Assembly (NCBI GenBank): GCA_031266895.1
Contig: JAISAD010000139.1
Location: 1-8,737 of the forward strand
DNA from: Bacteroidales bacterium
GTDB taxonomy: Bacteria > Bacteroidota > Bacteroidia > Bacteroidales > WCHB1-69
Length of the DNA stretch: 8,737 nucleotides
Direction of reading: 5' to 3'
In this document: in pieces, positions 1-6,629 of the stretch
Layout of the letters: each line of letters opens with the position of its first letter
How positions within the stretch are numbered: the first letter of the stretch is position 1
Notes under the pieces: generated by a model
The model's database searches: none
Told to the model about the DNA's origin: nothing
Seen by the model: the letters and a program-made list of their open reading frames with translations, nothing else
Translations under genes and position numbers: made by a program

Positions 1-691
1 TGGCTGCCTTTAAGCCCTTGATGCTGGTGGGAATGTAGGCCTGCGTTTCGGGCATGTCGGGGTTTTTGATTACGGCATTGATAAAGTCGGTGAAGTGGTT
101 TACTTTCGAGTAAACGAGGCGGTTTGCTTCGTCCACCGTGTCGCGCGGTATTGGCACCCACTGTAAGCGCAGTTCGTCATAGTAGTAAGTCATAATGTCG
201 CTGGGTGCGTAGCCAATGGGCAGCAGCGCCGTGTCGTAGGGCAGCACTATGTCAATGTTGCTGTTGAAGCGTGTGCCGTGCGGTAACATGCGGTAGGCTG
301 CGTAGTCGCCCGTTACGTTTACCATGCCCTGCTCCAGCGGCGGAAGTTCGCGAGTCTCCAGGCCGGAGATGGTTAGCTCTGTCTCCTGGCTTAGTACCCC
401 GGCTTCACCGGAGATGCTCGCTTCGCCAAGGTTATAGGCGAAAGCGGCGGTGCCGGCTGCATTGGCAGCAGGGGTGTGCTCAGGCTGCTCAGGGAGCAGT
501 AGTGTCTCTGAGCGGGGAATAGAGGTTGAAGGATAAAAAAGGGGGTCTCCCGCCTTTTGGCTTGCATTTACTCTTGCAGAGGGCATAAAACTGCCCGAAT
601 AATCCGATGCTTTGGGGGTTTCGATATTCAATAAGGCGATGCTTAGCGACAAGCCGCCGATAATCAGTCCAAATGATAAGTTATTTTTCAT
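1..691 (-). CDS. N-terminus of a secreted SpvB/RHS-type protein (partial, runs off left edge)
   Basis: The frame is open from an ATG at 691 to the window edge, giving 230 codons with no stop. The protein starts MKNNLSFGLIIGG and has a hydrophobic stretch at about residues 5-23, then a polar turn (ETPKASD). This looks like a Sec signal peptide, so the product is probably exported. After a low-complexity linker come AANAAGTAAFAYNLGE (about 75-90) and a beta-rich segment with LPYDTALLPIGYAP, TYYYDELRLQWVPIPRDTVD and VNHFTDFINAVI, ending in PDMPETQAYIPTSIKG. From memory, this order matches the region before the SpvB/RHS-repeat part of large Bacteroidota surface or polymorphic-toxin-like proteins. 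No SpvB core, YD repeat or toxin tip is inside the window, so family is an inference and function is unknown. GC is high (about 62% at 301-360). A strong promoter lies upstream, leaving a long leader. The start is the only ATG that retains the signal peptide. Confidence 0.72.
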   Translation of the reverse strand, partial: MKNNLSFGLIIGGLSLSIALLNIETPKASDYSGSFMPSARVNASQKAGDPLFYPSTSIPRSETLLLPEQPEHTPAANAAGTAAFAYNLGEASISGEAGVLSQETELTISGLETRELPPLEQGMVNVTGDYAAYRMLPHGTRFNSNIDIVLPYDTALLPIGYAPSDIMTYYYDELRLQWVPIPRDTVDEANRLVYSKVNHFTDFINAVIKNPDMPETQAYIPTSIKGLKAA

Positions 692-764
692 GAGTTGCTT
701 TTTTTATTTCTTATCTGTGTAAATGTTTTCTAAAACGGTGAGTTTTCTAATAAAAAGGAATAAG

Positions 765-790
765 CCTAATGTTTTTCTTAAATTATTAGG
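765..790 (-). repeat. Inverted repeat in the leader of the SpvB/RHS-type gene
   Basis: CCTAAT at 765-770 and ATTAGG at 785-790 are perfect inverted copies separated by 14 bases. In the predicted leader RNA they could form a 6-bp hairpin about 75-100 bases ahead of the start codon. The long loop and AT content make it weak, so a regulatory role is only a possibility. Confidence 0.35.
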
Positions 791-794
791 TGCT

Positions 795-813
795 GATTAT
801 TAGATAATTAATC
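795..813 (-). repeat. AT-rich inverted repeat in the leader of the SpvB/RHS-type gene
   Basis: GATTATTA at 795-802 pairs with TAATTAATC at 805-813 if one A is bulged out. The last pairs would be lost to make room for a loop. It lies 4 bases from the repeat at 765-790 and overlaps the end of the six-codon ORF at 828-808. It could be leader structure or an operator half-site pair, but AT-rich sequence yields such matches by chance. Confidence 0.25.
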
Positions 814-852
814 GTTTTTAGTCTCCATTATTTTTATTTTTAAACATGGAGG

Positions 853-884
853 CAAATGTACAAAAAAATTAATCAGACATGCAA
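853..884 (-). promoter_or_regulatory. Bacteroidota-type promoter for the SpvB/RHS-type gene
   Basis: Read on the minus strand, 860-853 is TACATTTG, a perfect match to the TAnnTTTG -7 element of the Bacteroidota primary sigma factor. A TTG at 884-882 lies 21 bases upstream and fits the -33 element. Transcription would start near 846-848, leaving a leader of about 155 bases. Of the four promoters proposed in this window it is the only one with both elements. Confidence 0.65.
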
Positions 885-933
885 TGTGATGAAAAAATAT
901 TTAAGATGAACGGAAAAACACCGGTATCAATCT

Positions 934-964
934 AATTAGCTATGTTTGTTTAACAATACTAATT
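934..964. repeat. Imperfect hairpin downstream of arcC
   Basis: AATTAG (934-939) and CTAATT (959-964) are complementary. A further six pairs are possible inside with single-base bulges, for about 12 bp in all. On the plus strand it is followed by a short T-run (963-967), but no plus-strand gene precedes it. On the minus strand no T-run follows, so it is a poor terminator for arcC. Confidence 0.25.
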
Positions 965-1046
965 TTTCTTTGCTCGGCGACTAAATGATATTGGGGTATT
1001 TTCTCAAGCGCAACAGTATCCTTTGTTAGAAATAATGAAAATTATA

Positions 1047-1988
1047 TTATTCTTGAATAATATGCGTGCCTGCTTCTGGATTTTCCAACTCTCCTGCTTC
1101 GGTAATAATGCATTCGCGGCCACCATTTTCTACAAAGTAGATGGCTGCCCGCACTTTTGGTGCCATGGAGCCTTCGGCAAATTGGCCTTCGGCTAAATAG
1201 CGTTTCGCATCGGCTATCGTCATTTTATCAATAGCCTGCTCGTTCTCTTTCTTGTAATTAATATAAACTTTCGGTATGTCGGTAAGGATGTAAAATTCAT
1301 CGGCACCGACTTGTACTGCAGTAAGCGCCAAAGCCAGGTCTTTATCAATCACTGCCTCTACTCCGTAATAATAACCTTCTTTTCTGATTACGGGAATACC
1401 GCCACCACCTGCCGTTACAACAATGTAGCCTTTTTCCGAAAGCTCTTTAACTATTTCTATGTTAGCAATCTGTATTGGCTTTGGCGATGCTACTACCTTG
1501 CGCCAGCCAATGCCTTTTGGGTCGGCTCGATAAACACTCCCCGTCTTCTCGGCAAACTCTTTCGCCTTTTCTTCCGTATAGTAGGGACCCACCGGCTTGG
1601 TAGGATTATTAAACATCGGGTCGTCCTTATCTACCAGTACTTCCGTAACCAGCGTTATCACATTTCTTTGTATTTTCTCCTGTATCAGTATGTTATGCAT
1701 TCCCTGCTCTATCATGTAGCCGATAGAGCCTTGCGTTTCGGCTACGCAAAAGTCCATAGGCATCGCTTGTAGATCGAACACTTGACTGCCTGCCTCATGT
1801 TGCAGCATTACATTGCCCACTTGCGGTCCGTTGCCATGTCCGATAATCAGGTTACACCCTCGCTTTACAAGATGTGTCAGCGACTGGCAGGTTTTCGCTA
1901 CATTGTCAATTTGCTCACGGTAGGTACCTTTTTGCCTGCTGCGCAACAGTGCATTTCCGCCAAAAGCAATTACCACTAATTTCTTCAT
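1047..1988 (-). CDS. arcC: Carbamate kinase
   Basis: Predicted cytoplasmic carbamate kinase. It interconverts carbamoyl phosphate plus ADP with ATP plus carbamate, the ATP-yielding last step of arginine-deiminase or related catabolism. The 313 residues match the family's usual length of about 310. The amino-acid-kinase fold is intact: FGGNALL near residue 9, HGNGPQVGN at 51-59, TEVLVDKDDPMF at 115-126, VVASPKP at 165-171, TAGGGGIPVI at 192-201, EAVIDKDLA at 211-219 and EGSMAPKVRAAI at 272-283. The start MKKLVVIAFGGNALL puts the first glycine loop where the family expects it. It lies 58 bases downstream of pepO. I see no -7 box or terminator in that gap, so the two may share a transcript. No arcA, arcB or arginine/ornithine antiporter is in the window, so the source of carbamoyl phosphate is not apparent. 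Confidence 0.95.
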   Translation of the reverse strand: MKKLVVIAFGGNALLRSRQKGTYREQIDNVAKTCQSLTHLVKRGCNLIIGHGNGPQVGNVMLQHEAGSQVFDLQAMPMDFCVAETQGSIGYMIEQGMHNILIQEKIQRNVITLVTEVLVDKDDPMFNNPTKPVGPYYTEEKAKEFAEKTGSVYRADPKGIGWRKVVASPKPIQIANIEIVKELSEKGYIVVTAGGGGIPVIRKEGYYYGVEAVIDKDLALALTAVQVGADEFYILTDIPKVYINYKKENEQAIDKMTIADAKRYLAEGQFAEGSMAPKVRAAIYFVENGGRECIITEAGELENPEAGTHIIQE

Positions 1989-2046
1989 AATTCGTTTTTT
2001 ACTTACTTAAGAACTATAAAATCCTTGGTTATGGTTTCTTGTTTCG

Positions 2047-4110
2047 TTACCAGATCATTACCCGTTTGTCGGGTGCCACATACATTTTATCTCCCTTTTT
2101 CACCCCGTAAGCCTGATAGAAAGTATTTACGTGCGCTAAGGTAGCATTTACACGCCATTTGCCCAGAGAGTGCGGATCGGATTTGGTGCGTCTGATAATC
2201 TCTTCGTCGCGAATGCTGTTAGCCCAAACTCCGGCAAAGGCGATGAAAAAGCGTTGCGCTGCCGAAAATTTATCCATTTCGGGTTTTACCGTACCGGCAG
2301 CAATGGCCTTTTGCATGGCATCGTAAGCGATGTTTACGCCGCCATTGTCGGCAATATTTTCACCCAGAGTAAACTGACCGTTAGCATGTACGCCCGGCAA
2401 TACTTCAATGCTGTTGAAATAGTCAACCAGCACTTGCGTGCGCTGTTTAAATGTAGCGGCATCCTGTTCTGTCCACCATTGTGCCAGATTGCCGTTTTTA
2501 TCGTATTGACTGCCTTGGTCGTCAAATCCATGTGTCAATTCGTGTGCAATTACCACCCCGATAGCGCCGTAGTTCACGGCATCGTCGGCATTCATATCAA
2601 AGAAAGGAGGTTGCAGGATACCTGCAGGAAAACAGATTTCGTTAATAGTAGGCTCGTAATAGGCATTTACCGTTTGCGGCGTCATTTGCCAAAGGGTCTG
2701 ATCCACCGGGTTGCCGATTTTATTTAACTGATAAGCGCTTTCAAATTTACTTGCCCGTACAATGTTGGCATAATAACTGTCGTTTTCGATGGCAAGGGCG
2801 CTGTAGTTACGCCATTTGTCGGGATAGCCAATTTTTACCTTGATAGCGTTCAATTTATCCAATGCTTTGATTTTGGTAGAATCCTGCATCCATGTATTGT
2901 TTTTAATGCGGTCTGTCATAGCTGACTGCACATTTTTTACCAGCGCCAGCATTCTGTCTTTGGCTTCTTTCGGAAAATATTTTTCTGTGTACATCTGTCC
3001 TACAGCCTCGCCCAGACAGTCATCAACTGTACTTACTACCTTTTTCCAGCGTGGTTTATCTTCTTGACGACCTGATAGTGTTTTGCCGTAAAAGTCGAAA
3101 TTGGCCGTTACAAAATCGCTGCTTAAATAACCGGAGGCATCGTTCATAATATTCCATGCCAGATAGGCTTTAATAGTATTGAAATCGGTGAGGAAAAGCA
3201 CGTCGTTCAATTTAGTAAAATAGCTGAGTTGACTTATATTGAGTGTTTCGATTTGCACGCCCAGCCCTTTTAAATAGTGGTTTACGTTAATAATCGAGAG
3301 CATTGCTTGAAAATCGGCAATTGTTTTAATATTGTGGAGCAGATGCACGTCGCGGGTAGCTTCTTTTTCCATAAATATGCGAGCCATAGCGGTTTCAAGT
3401 TTCATTACTTGAGCAGCCAAATCGGCCTCTTTACCCTCCATGTCCACCATTTTACTGTAGCCGGAGAGGGCAAAAAGTTTCGTCATAAATTCTACATACT
3501 TTTCGCGAACAGGTTGCTTGTCTTTTTCAAGATAGTAGTCGCGGTCGCCGATACCCAAACCCGATTGCCACAGCCAGGCAATATTCATAGCGCTGTTATC
3601 GGGGTCTGCAGCAGGAAAGAGGCTGAAAAACGGGGAAGTTCCCGAAGTGTGCATTTTTGCCAGCATATCGGTCAATTGCTCTTTCTCTTTCAGGCCGGCA
3701 ATGGCTTTCAAATCGGCTTGAATAGGCTGTGCTCCCTGTTTTTCGATAGTCGTGGCATCCATGCCCAGGTTGTACAGGGTAGCTATTTTTTGAGGAATAG
3801 TCCCTTTTTCTTGATTCTTGGCTGCAATTTCTACTACCAGTTCTTTGAGTCTGTCCAAATTGCTTTGGTCTAACTGCTCAAAACTGCCGTAGCGAGAATA
3901 TTCGGCGGGCAGCGGATGATTTTTGATCCAGCCACCACAGGCATACAAATAGAAATCGCTTGCCGGATTTACAGTAGTATCTAAATTTTCAGTGTGGATA
4001 CCCGATGTGAGTTCCGATTTTGCTTCGGAAAGGGCAGTTTTGTTTTGGCTTTTGCATCCAGCCAACAGAAGGATAGAACATGTCATAGCTAAAATGATGT
4101 TATTTTTCAT
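2047..4110 (-). CDS. pepO: M13-family zinc metalloendopeptidase, lipoprotein (PepO/neprilysin-like)
   Basis: Predicted envelope zinc endopeptidase that cleaves oligopeptides. The 687 residues span a complete M13 protein. The N-terminus has a lipoprotein signal with lipobox LLAGC, giving lipidated Cys19. The residues after it (KSQNK) lack the acidic run associated with surface export in Bacteroidota, so a periplasm-facing anchor is more likely. An M13 N-terminal domain follows (SDFYLYACGGW near 51-61). The catalytic domain has the substrate-binding NAYY (482-485), the zinc site HELTH (523-527) and GENIADNGG (583-591) supplying the third zinc ligand Glu584 and Asp588. His647 and Arg653 in SDPHSLGKWRVN match the spacing of the substrate-binding His and Arg of neprilysin. 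The protein ends in VMIW, close to the family C-terminus but without the usual cysteine. A -7 box and a start-site inverted repeat lie upstream, and arcC follows after 58 bases. Confidence 0.95.
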   Translation of the reverse strand: MKNNIILAMTCSILLLAGCKSQNKTALSEAKSELTSGIHTENLDTTVNPASDFYLYACGGWIKNHPLPAEYSRYGSFEQLDQSNLDRLKELVVEIAAKNQEKGTIPQKIATLYNLGMDATTIEKQGAQPIQADLKAIAGLKEKEQLTDMLAKMHTSGTSPFFSLFPAADPDNSAMNIAWLWQSGLGIGDRDYYLEKDKQPVREKYVEFMTKLFALSGYSKMVDMEGKEADLAAQVMKLETAMARIFMEKEATRDVHLLHNIKTIADFQAMLSIINVNHYLKGLGVQIETLNISQLSYFTKLNDVLFLTDFNTIKAYLAWNIMNDASGYLSSDFVTANFDFYGKTLSGRQEDKPRWKKVVSTVDDCLGEAVGQMYTEKYFPKEAKDRMLALVKNVQSAMTDRIKNNTWMQDSTKIKALDKLNAIKVKIGYPDKWRNYSALAIENDSYYANIVRASKFESAYQLNKIGNPVDQTLWQMTPQTVNAYYEPTINEICFPAGILQPPFFDMNADDAVNYGAIGVVIAHELTHGFDDQGSQYDKNGNLAQWWTEQDAATFKQRTQVLVDYFNSIEVLPGVHANGQFTLGENIADNGGVNIAYDAMQKAIAAGTVKPEMDKFSAAQRFFIAFAGVWANSIRDEEIIRRTKSDPHSLGKWRVNATLAHVNTFYQAYGVKKGDKMYVAPDKRVMIW

Positions 4111-4150
4111 TGGTTAATTCTTTTATTATTAACGTTTTACAATAAATCTA

Positions 4151-4166
4151 CCTCAAAAAATTGAGG
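4151..4166 (-). repeat. Perfect inverted repeat at the predicted pepO start site
   Basis: CCTCAA (4151-4156), AAAA, TTGAGG (4161-4166) form a perfect 6-bp inverted repeat with a 4-base loop. It begins 3 bases downstream of the proposed -7 box, so it spans the predicted transcription start (about 4164). It could be an operator or a hairpin at the 5' end of the pepO mRNA. The role is inferred from position only. Confidence 0.45.
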
Positions 4167-4169
4167 CGG

Positions 4170-4177
4170 CAAAGATA
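4170..4177 (-). promoter_or_regulatory. -7 promoter element of pepO
   Basis: The minus strand reads TATCTTTG, matching the Bacteroidota TAnnTTTG consensus. It lies 60 bases ahead of the pepO start codon at 4110. I see no good -33 TTG at the expected distance; the nearest is a TTC at 4197-4195. The call rests on the -7 box and on the terminator of the previous unit lying upstream. Confidence 0.5.
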
Positions 4178-4228
4178 CATGAAATTCTTGAAATGAAGTT
4201 TATGAACAGAAAAAATGTTTATCAAACG

Positions 4229-4253
4229 AGGGACAATTTTTGTTTTTGTCCTT
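4229..4253. repeat. Inverted repeat between the DUF4295 terminator and the pepO promoter
   Basis: AGGGACAA (4229-4236) pairs with TTGTCCTT (4246-4253) over 8 bp, with one G-T wobble and a T-rich 9-base loop. No T-run follows on the minus strand, so it does not look like a second terminator. Lying about 50-75 bases upstream of the pepO -7 box, it could be a regulator site, but nothing else supports that. Confidence 0.3.
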
Positions 4254-4306
4254 TAAGCCACGAAATAAGAAAATTTAGGAGTTTAGAATACTTTATGAAT
4301 ACAAAT

Positions 4307-4344
4307 GAAAAAAGCCGAAATAAGAACTCATCTCAGCTTTTTTC
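4307..4344 (-). terminator. Intrinsic terminator after the rpmG-DUF4295 unit
   Basis: On the minus strand GAAAAAAGC (4344-4336) pairs with GCTTTTTTC (4315-4307), and eight more pairs form inside, three of them G-T wobbles. This gives a 17-bp stem closed by the 4-base loop GTTC. The 3' arm supplies six T residues. It lies 19 bases past the DUF4295 stop codon. On the plus strand the wobbles become A-C mismatches, so it acts best on right-to-left transcripts, separating the ribosomal unit from pepO. Confidence 0.75.
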
Positions 4345-4363
4345 AACCATGAAAACAAAATAT

Positions 4364-4519
4364 TTACTTTTTAGCCAAAAAGTCTTTAATGTTTGCCGTT
4401 TCTACAACGGCTTCTTTAAAGGCGTACGCCCCTGTTTTGGGAGAACGCTCCATCTTTACTACGCGGGTGTATGAAATACCACCCTCTCTTTTCAATGTTG
4501 CAACAACTTTCTTTGCCAT
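4364..4519 (-). CDS. DUF4295 family small ribosome-associated protein
   Basis: This 51-residue reading frame begins MAKKVVATLKREGG and ends ANIKDFLAKK. It is basic and ends in an alanine- and lysine-rich tail. It matches the DUF4295 family, which is found in Bacteroidota directly after rpmG; from memory, this family was identified as a ribosomal protein (bL38) in a Flavobacterium ribosome structure. It starts 17 bases after the rpmG stop (TAG at 4539-4537), with an A-rich leader (TTAAGAA) and no Shine-Dalgarno, as usual for the phylum. It almost certainly shares the rpmG transcript, which ends at the stem-loop at 4307-4344. The usual next gene, ftsY, is absent. Confidence 0.88.
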   Translation of the reverse strand: MAKKVVATLKREGGISYTRVVKMERSPKTGAYAFKEAVVETANIKDFLAKK

Positions 4520-4536
4520 TTCTTAATGCTTTTATA

Positions 4537-4725
4537 CTATTTTACTTCTTTGTGAATTGTCATTCGTTTCAGATAGGGATTGTATTTTTTCAACTCCAAT
4601 CTTTCAGGTGTATTTTTTCTGTTTTTTGTGGAAATGTAGCGAGACATTCCCGGAACTCCGCTTGCTCTTTGCTCGGTACATTCCAAAATAACCTGCTGAC
4701 GCGCTTCCTTATTTTTCTTTGCCAT
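4537..4725 (-). CDS. rpmG: 50S ribosomal protein bL33
   Basis: Structural protein of the large ribosomal subunit near the E site. The 62-residue sequence has the bL33 signature: QVILECTEQRASG (11-23), SRYISTKNRKNTPERLELKKYNP (28-50), then a basic C-terminus ending in IHKEVK. Only one cysteine is present (Cys16), so this is the zinc-free form lacking the Cys pairs of the zinc-ribbon type. In most Bacteroidota I know, rpmG follows rpmB (bL28), but no bL28 is present: the 161 bases upstream hold only a leader and promoter, then the phosphohexomutase gene. DUF4295 follows after 17 bases. The start codon is preceded by an A-rich stretch (AGCAAAAAAAGAT) and no Shine-Dalgarno. Confidence 0.95.
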   Translation of the reverse strand: MAKKNKEARQQVILECTEQRASGVPGMSRYISTKNRKNTPERLELKKYNPYLKRMTIHKEVK

Positions 4726-4778
4726 ATCTTTTTTTGCTTAATATTTTATGTTAAAAATAGCCCTGGTTTCTCAGGCTG

Positions 4779-4786
4779 CAAAAATA
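4779..4786 (-). promoter_or_regulatory. -7 promoter element of rpmG-DUF4295
   Basis: The minus strand reads TATTTTTG, matching TAnnTTTG, 54 bases ahead of the rpmG start. A TTTC at 4808-4805, 18 bases upstream, is an imperfect -33 candidate. The predicted leader is about 47 bases. No terminator for the upstream phosphohexomutase gene is evident, so some read-through is possible. Confidence 0.5.
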
Positions 4787-4886
4787 CACTTTTTTTCAAT
4801 ATAAGAAACCTCTCTTGTAAGGGAAATACGAAAAACATTTTAATATACTGTAATATAGCAAATTGCGTTAAATTGCACAAATAGGT

Positions 4887-6602
4887 CTATTGCATCAAAA
4901 GTTCTTTGATGATAGTGTTCAATTTTATCTCTAATTGATCGTTGCTTTTTTGAAAATCTGAAAGCAACTCGCCACGCGCTTCTACATAAAATTTGATTTT
5001 AGGTTCTGTGCCAGAGGGACGAACGGTAATTTTGGTTTCATCTTCCAAGATAAATTGCAGCACATCCGATTGGGGTAATTGGGTTCCGGTATTGTTGCCT
5101 GTTATTCTATTTATAATTTTGCCTGTTTGATAATCGATGAAATAGACAATCTTTGAACCGCAAATTTCTTCTGGAAACATTTCTCTGAAAGAAATCATAA
5201 TTTTCTTGATTTCCAAAGCGCCCTCCATGCCTTTTTTAGTTACAGATATCATTTTTTGCTTATAGAAACCGAACTGCTTGTAAATTTCGAGTAATGCCTC
5301 ATGCAGGTTTTGGTGATTACTTTTAAAGAAAGCAGCCATTTCGGCAATCAGGCAGCAGGCCGATACGGCATCCTTATCGCGCACAAAATCGCCCACAAGG
5401 TAGCCACAACTCTCTTCTCCGCCGCCTACAAAAGTAGCTTTATTTTCTTTTTTTCTGATCATTTCGGCAATGTATTTAAAACCGGTCAATACATCGTAAC
5501 ACTCTATATTAAATTCAATTGCAATTTTACGCAGCAACTCTGTGGTAACAATAGTTTTTACTATAAAGTCATCGGAGCCATAGTGTTTTTGTATAGCCCG
5601 TTGCGACAGCAGGTAATAGATCAGCAGGGAGGCTGTCATATTACCGTTCAGCAGTTCATATTGGCCGTTCGCAGTTCGATAAGCCACTCCTACGCGATCT
5701 GCATCAGGATCGGTGGCCAGTATGAGGTCAGCTTTTACAGCATTCGCCTTTTGCAACGCCATAGCCAAAGCCGTTTCCTCTTCGGGATTGGGCGACGCTA
5801 CTGTTGGAAACATGCCGTCAGGAATCATCTGTTCTTTAACAAAATGGATGTTATTGAACCCGAAACGGCGCAATGCCTGCGGCACTAAATTAGCTCCAGC
5901 ACCATGCAGCGGAGTGTAAACAATGGAAAGATTACTTTGTTTAATGATTTCAGGATTGAGCGATAGCGATTGCACGCGATCCAGATAGTGCTCATCTATC
6001 TCTTCCCCAATGATTTTCACTAATTTTTCATTGCGGTTCCACTGCACTTCTTCCACTTGTGTTACCTGTTTCACCTCTGCAGTCACATTCTTATCATCGG
6101 GAAACACCAGTTGTCCGCCGTCTTCCCAATAGGCTTTATAGCCATTATACTCTTTGGGATTGTGTGAAGCAGTAATCATCACGCCGGCTTTACAACCCAG
6201 TTCACGAATTGCGTAAGACAGTTCGGGCGTAGGTCGTATATCCTCAAAAAGGTAACAAAAAATGTGATTAGCCGAAAAGATATCGGCGGTAATTTCAGCA
6301 AAAAAACGGCTGTTAAGACGCGAATCGTAAGCAATGACTACCTTAATTTCGCCTGTGAAGCGTTTTTTTAGATAGTTGGCCATGCCTTGTGTAGCAAAGC
6401 CTACCGTATATCGGTTCATGCGGTTAGTGCCGATACCCATAATGCCGCGCAGACCGCCTGTACCGAACTCCAAGTCAGTATAAAATGCATCTTCCAACTC
6501 AGGAGATTGTTCATCAATTAAGCGTTGCAATGCGGCGCGTGTTTCCTTGTCATAGCTTTCCGAAAGCCAAAGTTTGAATTTTTGTGCCATCTCTTTTTTC
6601 AT
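4887..6602 (-). CDS. Alpha-D-phosphohexomutase (phosphoglucomutase/phosphomannomutase)
   Basis: Predicted cytoplasmic enzyme that moves phosphate between C6 and C1 of hexoses (glucose or mannose), feeding nucleotide-sugar synthesis or glycogen. All four domains of the superfamily are complete in 571 residues. Domain 1 has FGTGGLRG (46-53) and the phosphoserine loop TASHNPKEYNGYK (144-156) with Ser146 as the phosphate carrier. Domain 2 has the metal loop DPDADR (298-303). Domain 3 has TGFKYIAE (373-380) and the sugar-binding GGGEESCGY (393-401). Domain 4 has the phosphate-binding RPSGTEPKIKFY (528-539). The length fits the PgcA-like subgroup (about 570-580 residues) rather than the roughly 460-residue bacterial ManB/AlgC type. 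Motifs alone do not fix the glucose or mannose preference. A second in-frame ATG lies at codon 5, but the first fits the short leader. The gene lies 40 bases after wecB with its own -7 box. Confidence 0.93.
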   Translation of the reverse strand: MKKEMAQKFKLWLSESYDKETRAALQRLIDEQSPELEDAFYTDLEFGTGGLRGIMGIGTNRMNRYTVGFATQGMANYLKKRFTGEIKVVIAYDSRLNSRFFAEITADIFSANHIFCYLFEDIRPTPELSYAIRELGCKAGVMITASHNPKEYNGYKAYWEDGGQLVFPDDKNVTAEVKQVTQVEEVQWNRNEKLVKIIGEEIDEHYLDRVQSLSLNPEIIKQSNLSIVYTPLHGAGANLVPQALRRFGFNNIHFVKEQMIPDGMFPTVASPNPEEETALAMALQKANAVKADLILATDPDADRVGVAYRTANGQYELLNGNMTASLLIYYLLSQRAIQKHYGSDDFIVKTIVTTELLRKIAIEFNIECYDVLTGFKYIAEMIRKKENKATFVGGGEESCGYLVGDFVRDKDAVSACCLIAEMAAFFKSNHQNLHEALLEIYKQFGFYKQKMISVTKKGMEGALEIKKIMISFREMFPEEICGSKIVYFIDYQTGKIINRITGNNTGTQLPQSDVLQFILEDETKITVRPSGTEPKIKFYVEARGELLSDFQKSNDQLEIKLNTIIKELLMQ

Positions 6603-6629
6603 AATTTACTTATTTACACTATTTGGGTG

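Larger units (their letters stand above)
692..1046. other. 355-base intergenic region between arcC and the SpvB/RHS-type gene
   Basis: I find no credible gene longer than a few codons on either strand of this AT-rich stretch. It holds a minus-strand promoter (853-884) and a leader of about 155 bases before the ATG at 691. The leader contains two inverted repeats (765-790 and 795-813). A further imperfect hairpin lies at 934-964. The leader also contains a six-codon minus-strand ORF at 828-808 (ATG GAG ACT AAA AAC GAT TAA, METKND), which could be chance or an upstream ORF. No clear intrinsic terminator for arcC is visible here. Confidence 0.7.

Noticed and set aside
271..522. Plus-strand 83-codon frame at the left end
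   Set aside because: It is antisense to the SpvB/RHS-type frame, and its Arg/Pro/Ala/Cys-rich translation is typical of the reverse of GC-rich coding DNA.
920..925. ACCGGT palindrome downstream of arcC
   Set aside because: A 6-base palindrome with no loop, no T-run and no second copy nearby is expected by chance.
1311..1772. Plus-strand open frame of 153 codons opposite arcC
   Set aside because: Antisense shadow: carbamate kinase motifs are continuous through this stretch on the minus strand.
1989..2046. Possible promoter between pepO and arcC
   Set aside because: No TAnnTTTG match is present on the minus strand in these 58 bases.
2334..2531. Minus-strand 65-codon frame within pepO
   Set aside because: It is an alternative frame inside the conserved zinc-site region of pepO, with no sign of independent coding.
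3277..3873. Long plus-strand open frame of 198 codons inside pepO
   Set aside because: It is the antisense shadow of a fully intact M13 peptidase, and its translation shows no recognisable motif or domain.
4856..4878. GCAAATTGC palindrome and repeated AATTGC just downstream of the phosphohexomutase gene
   Set aside because: The arms are too short and lack a T-run on the minus strand, so this does not qualify as a terminator.
4193..4884. Two plus-strand open frames (93 and 137 codons) over the rpmG region
   Set aside because: They run opposite rpmG, DUF4295 and the terminator, are rich in Phe, Cys and Leu, and have no promoter or recognisable domain.
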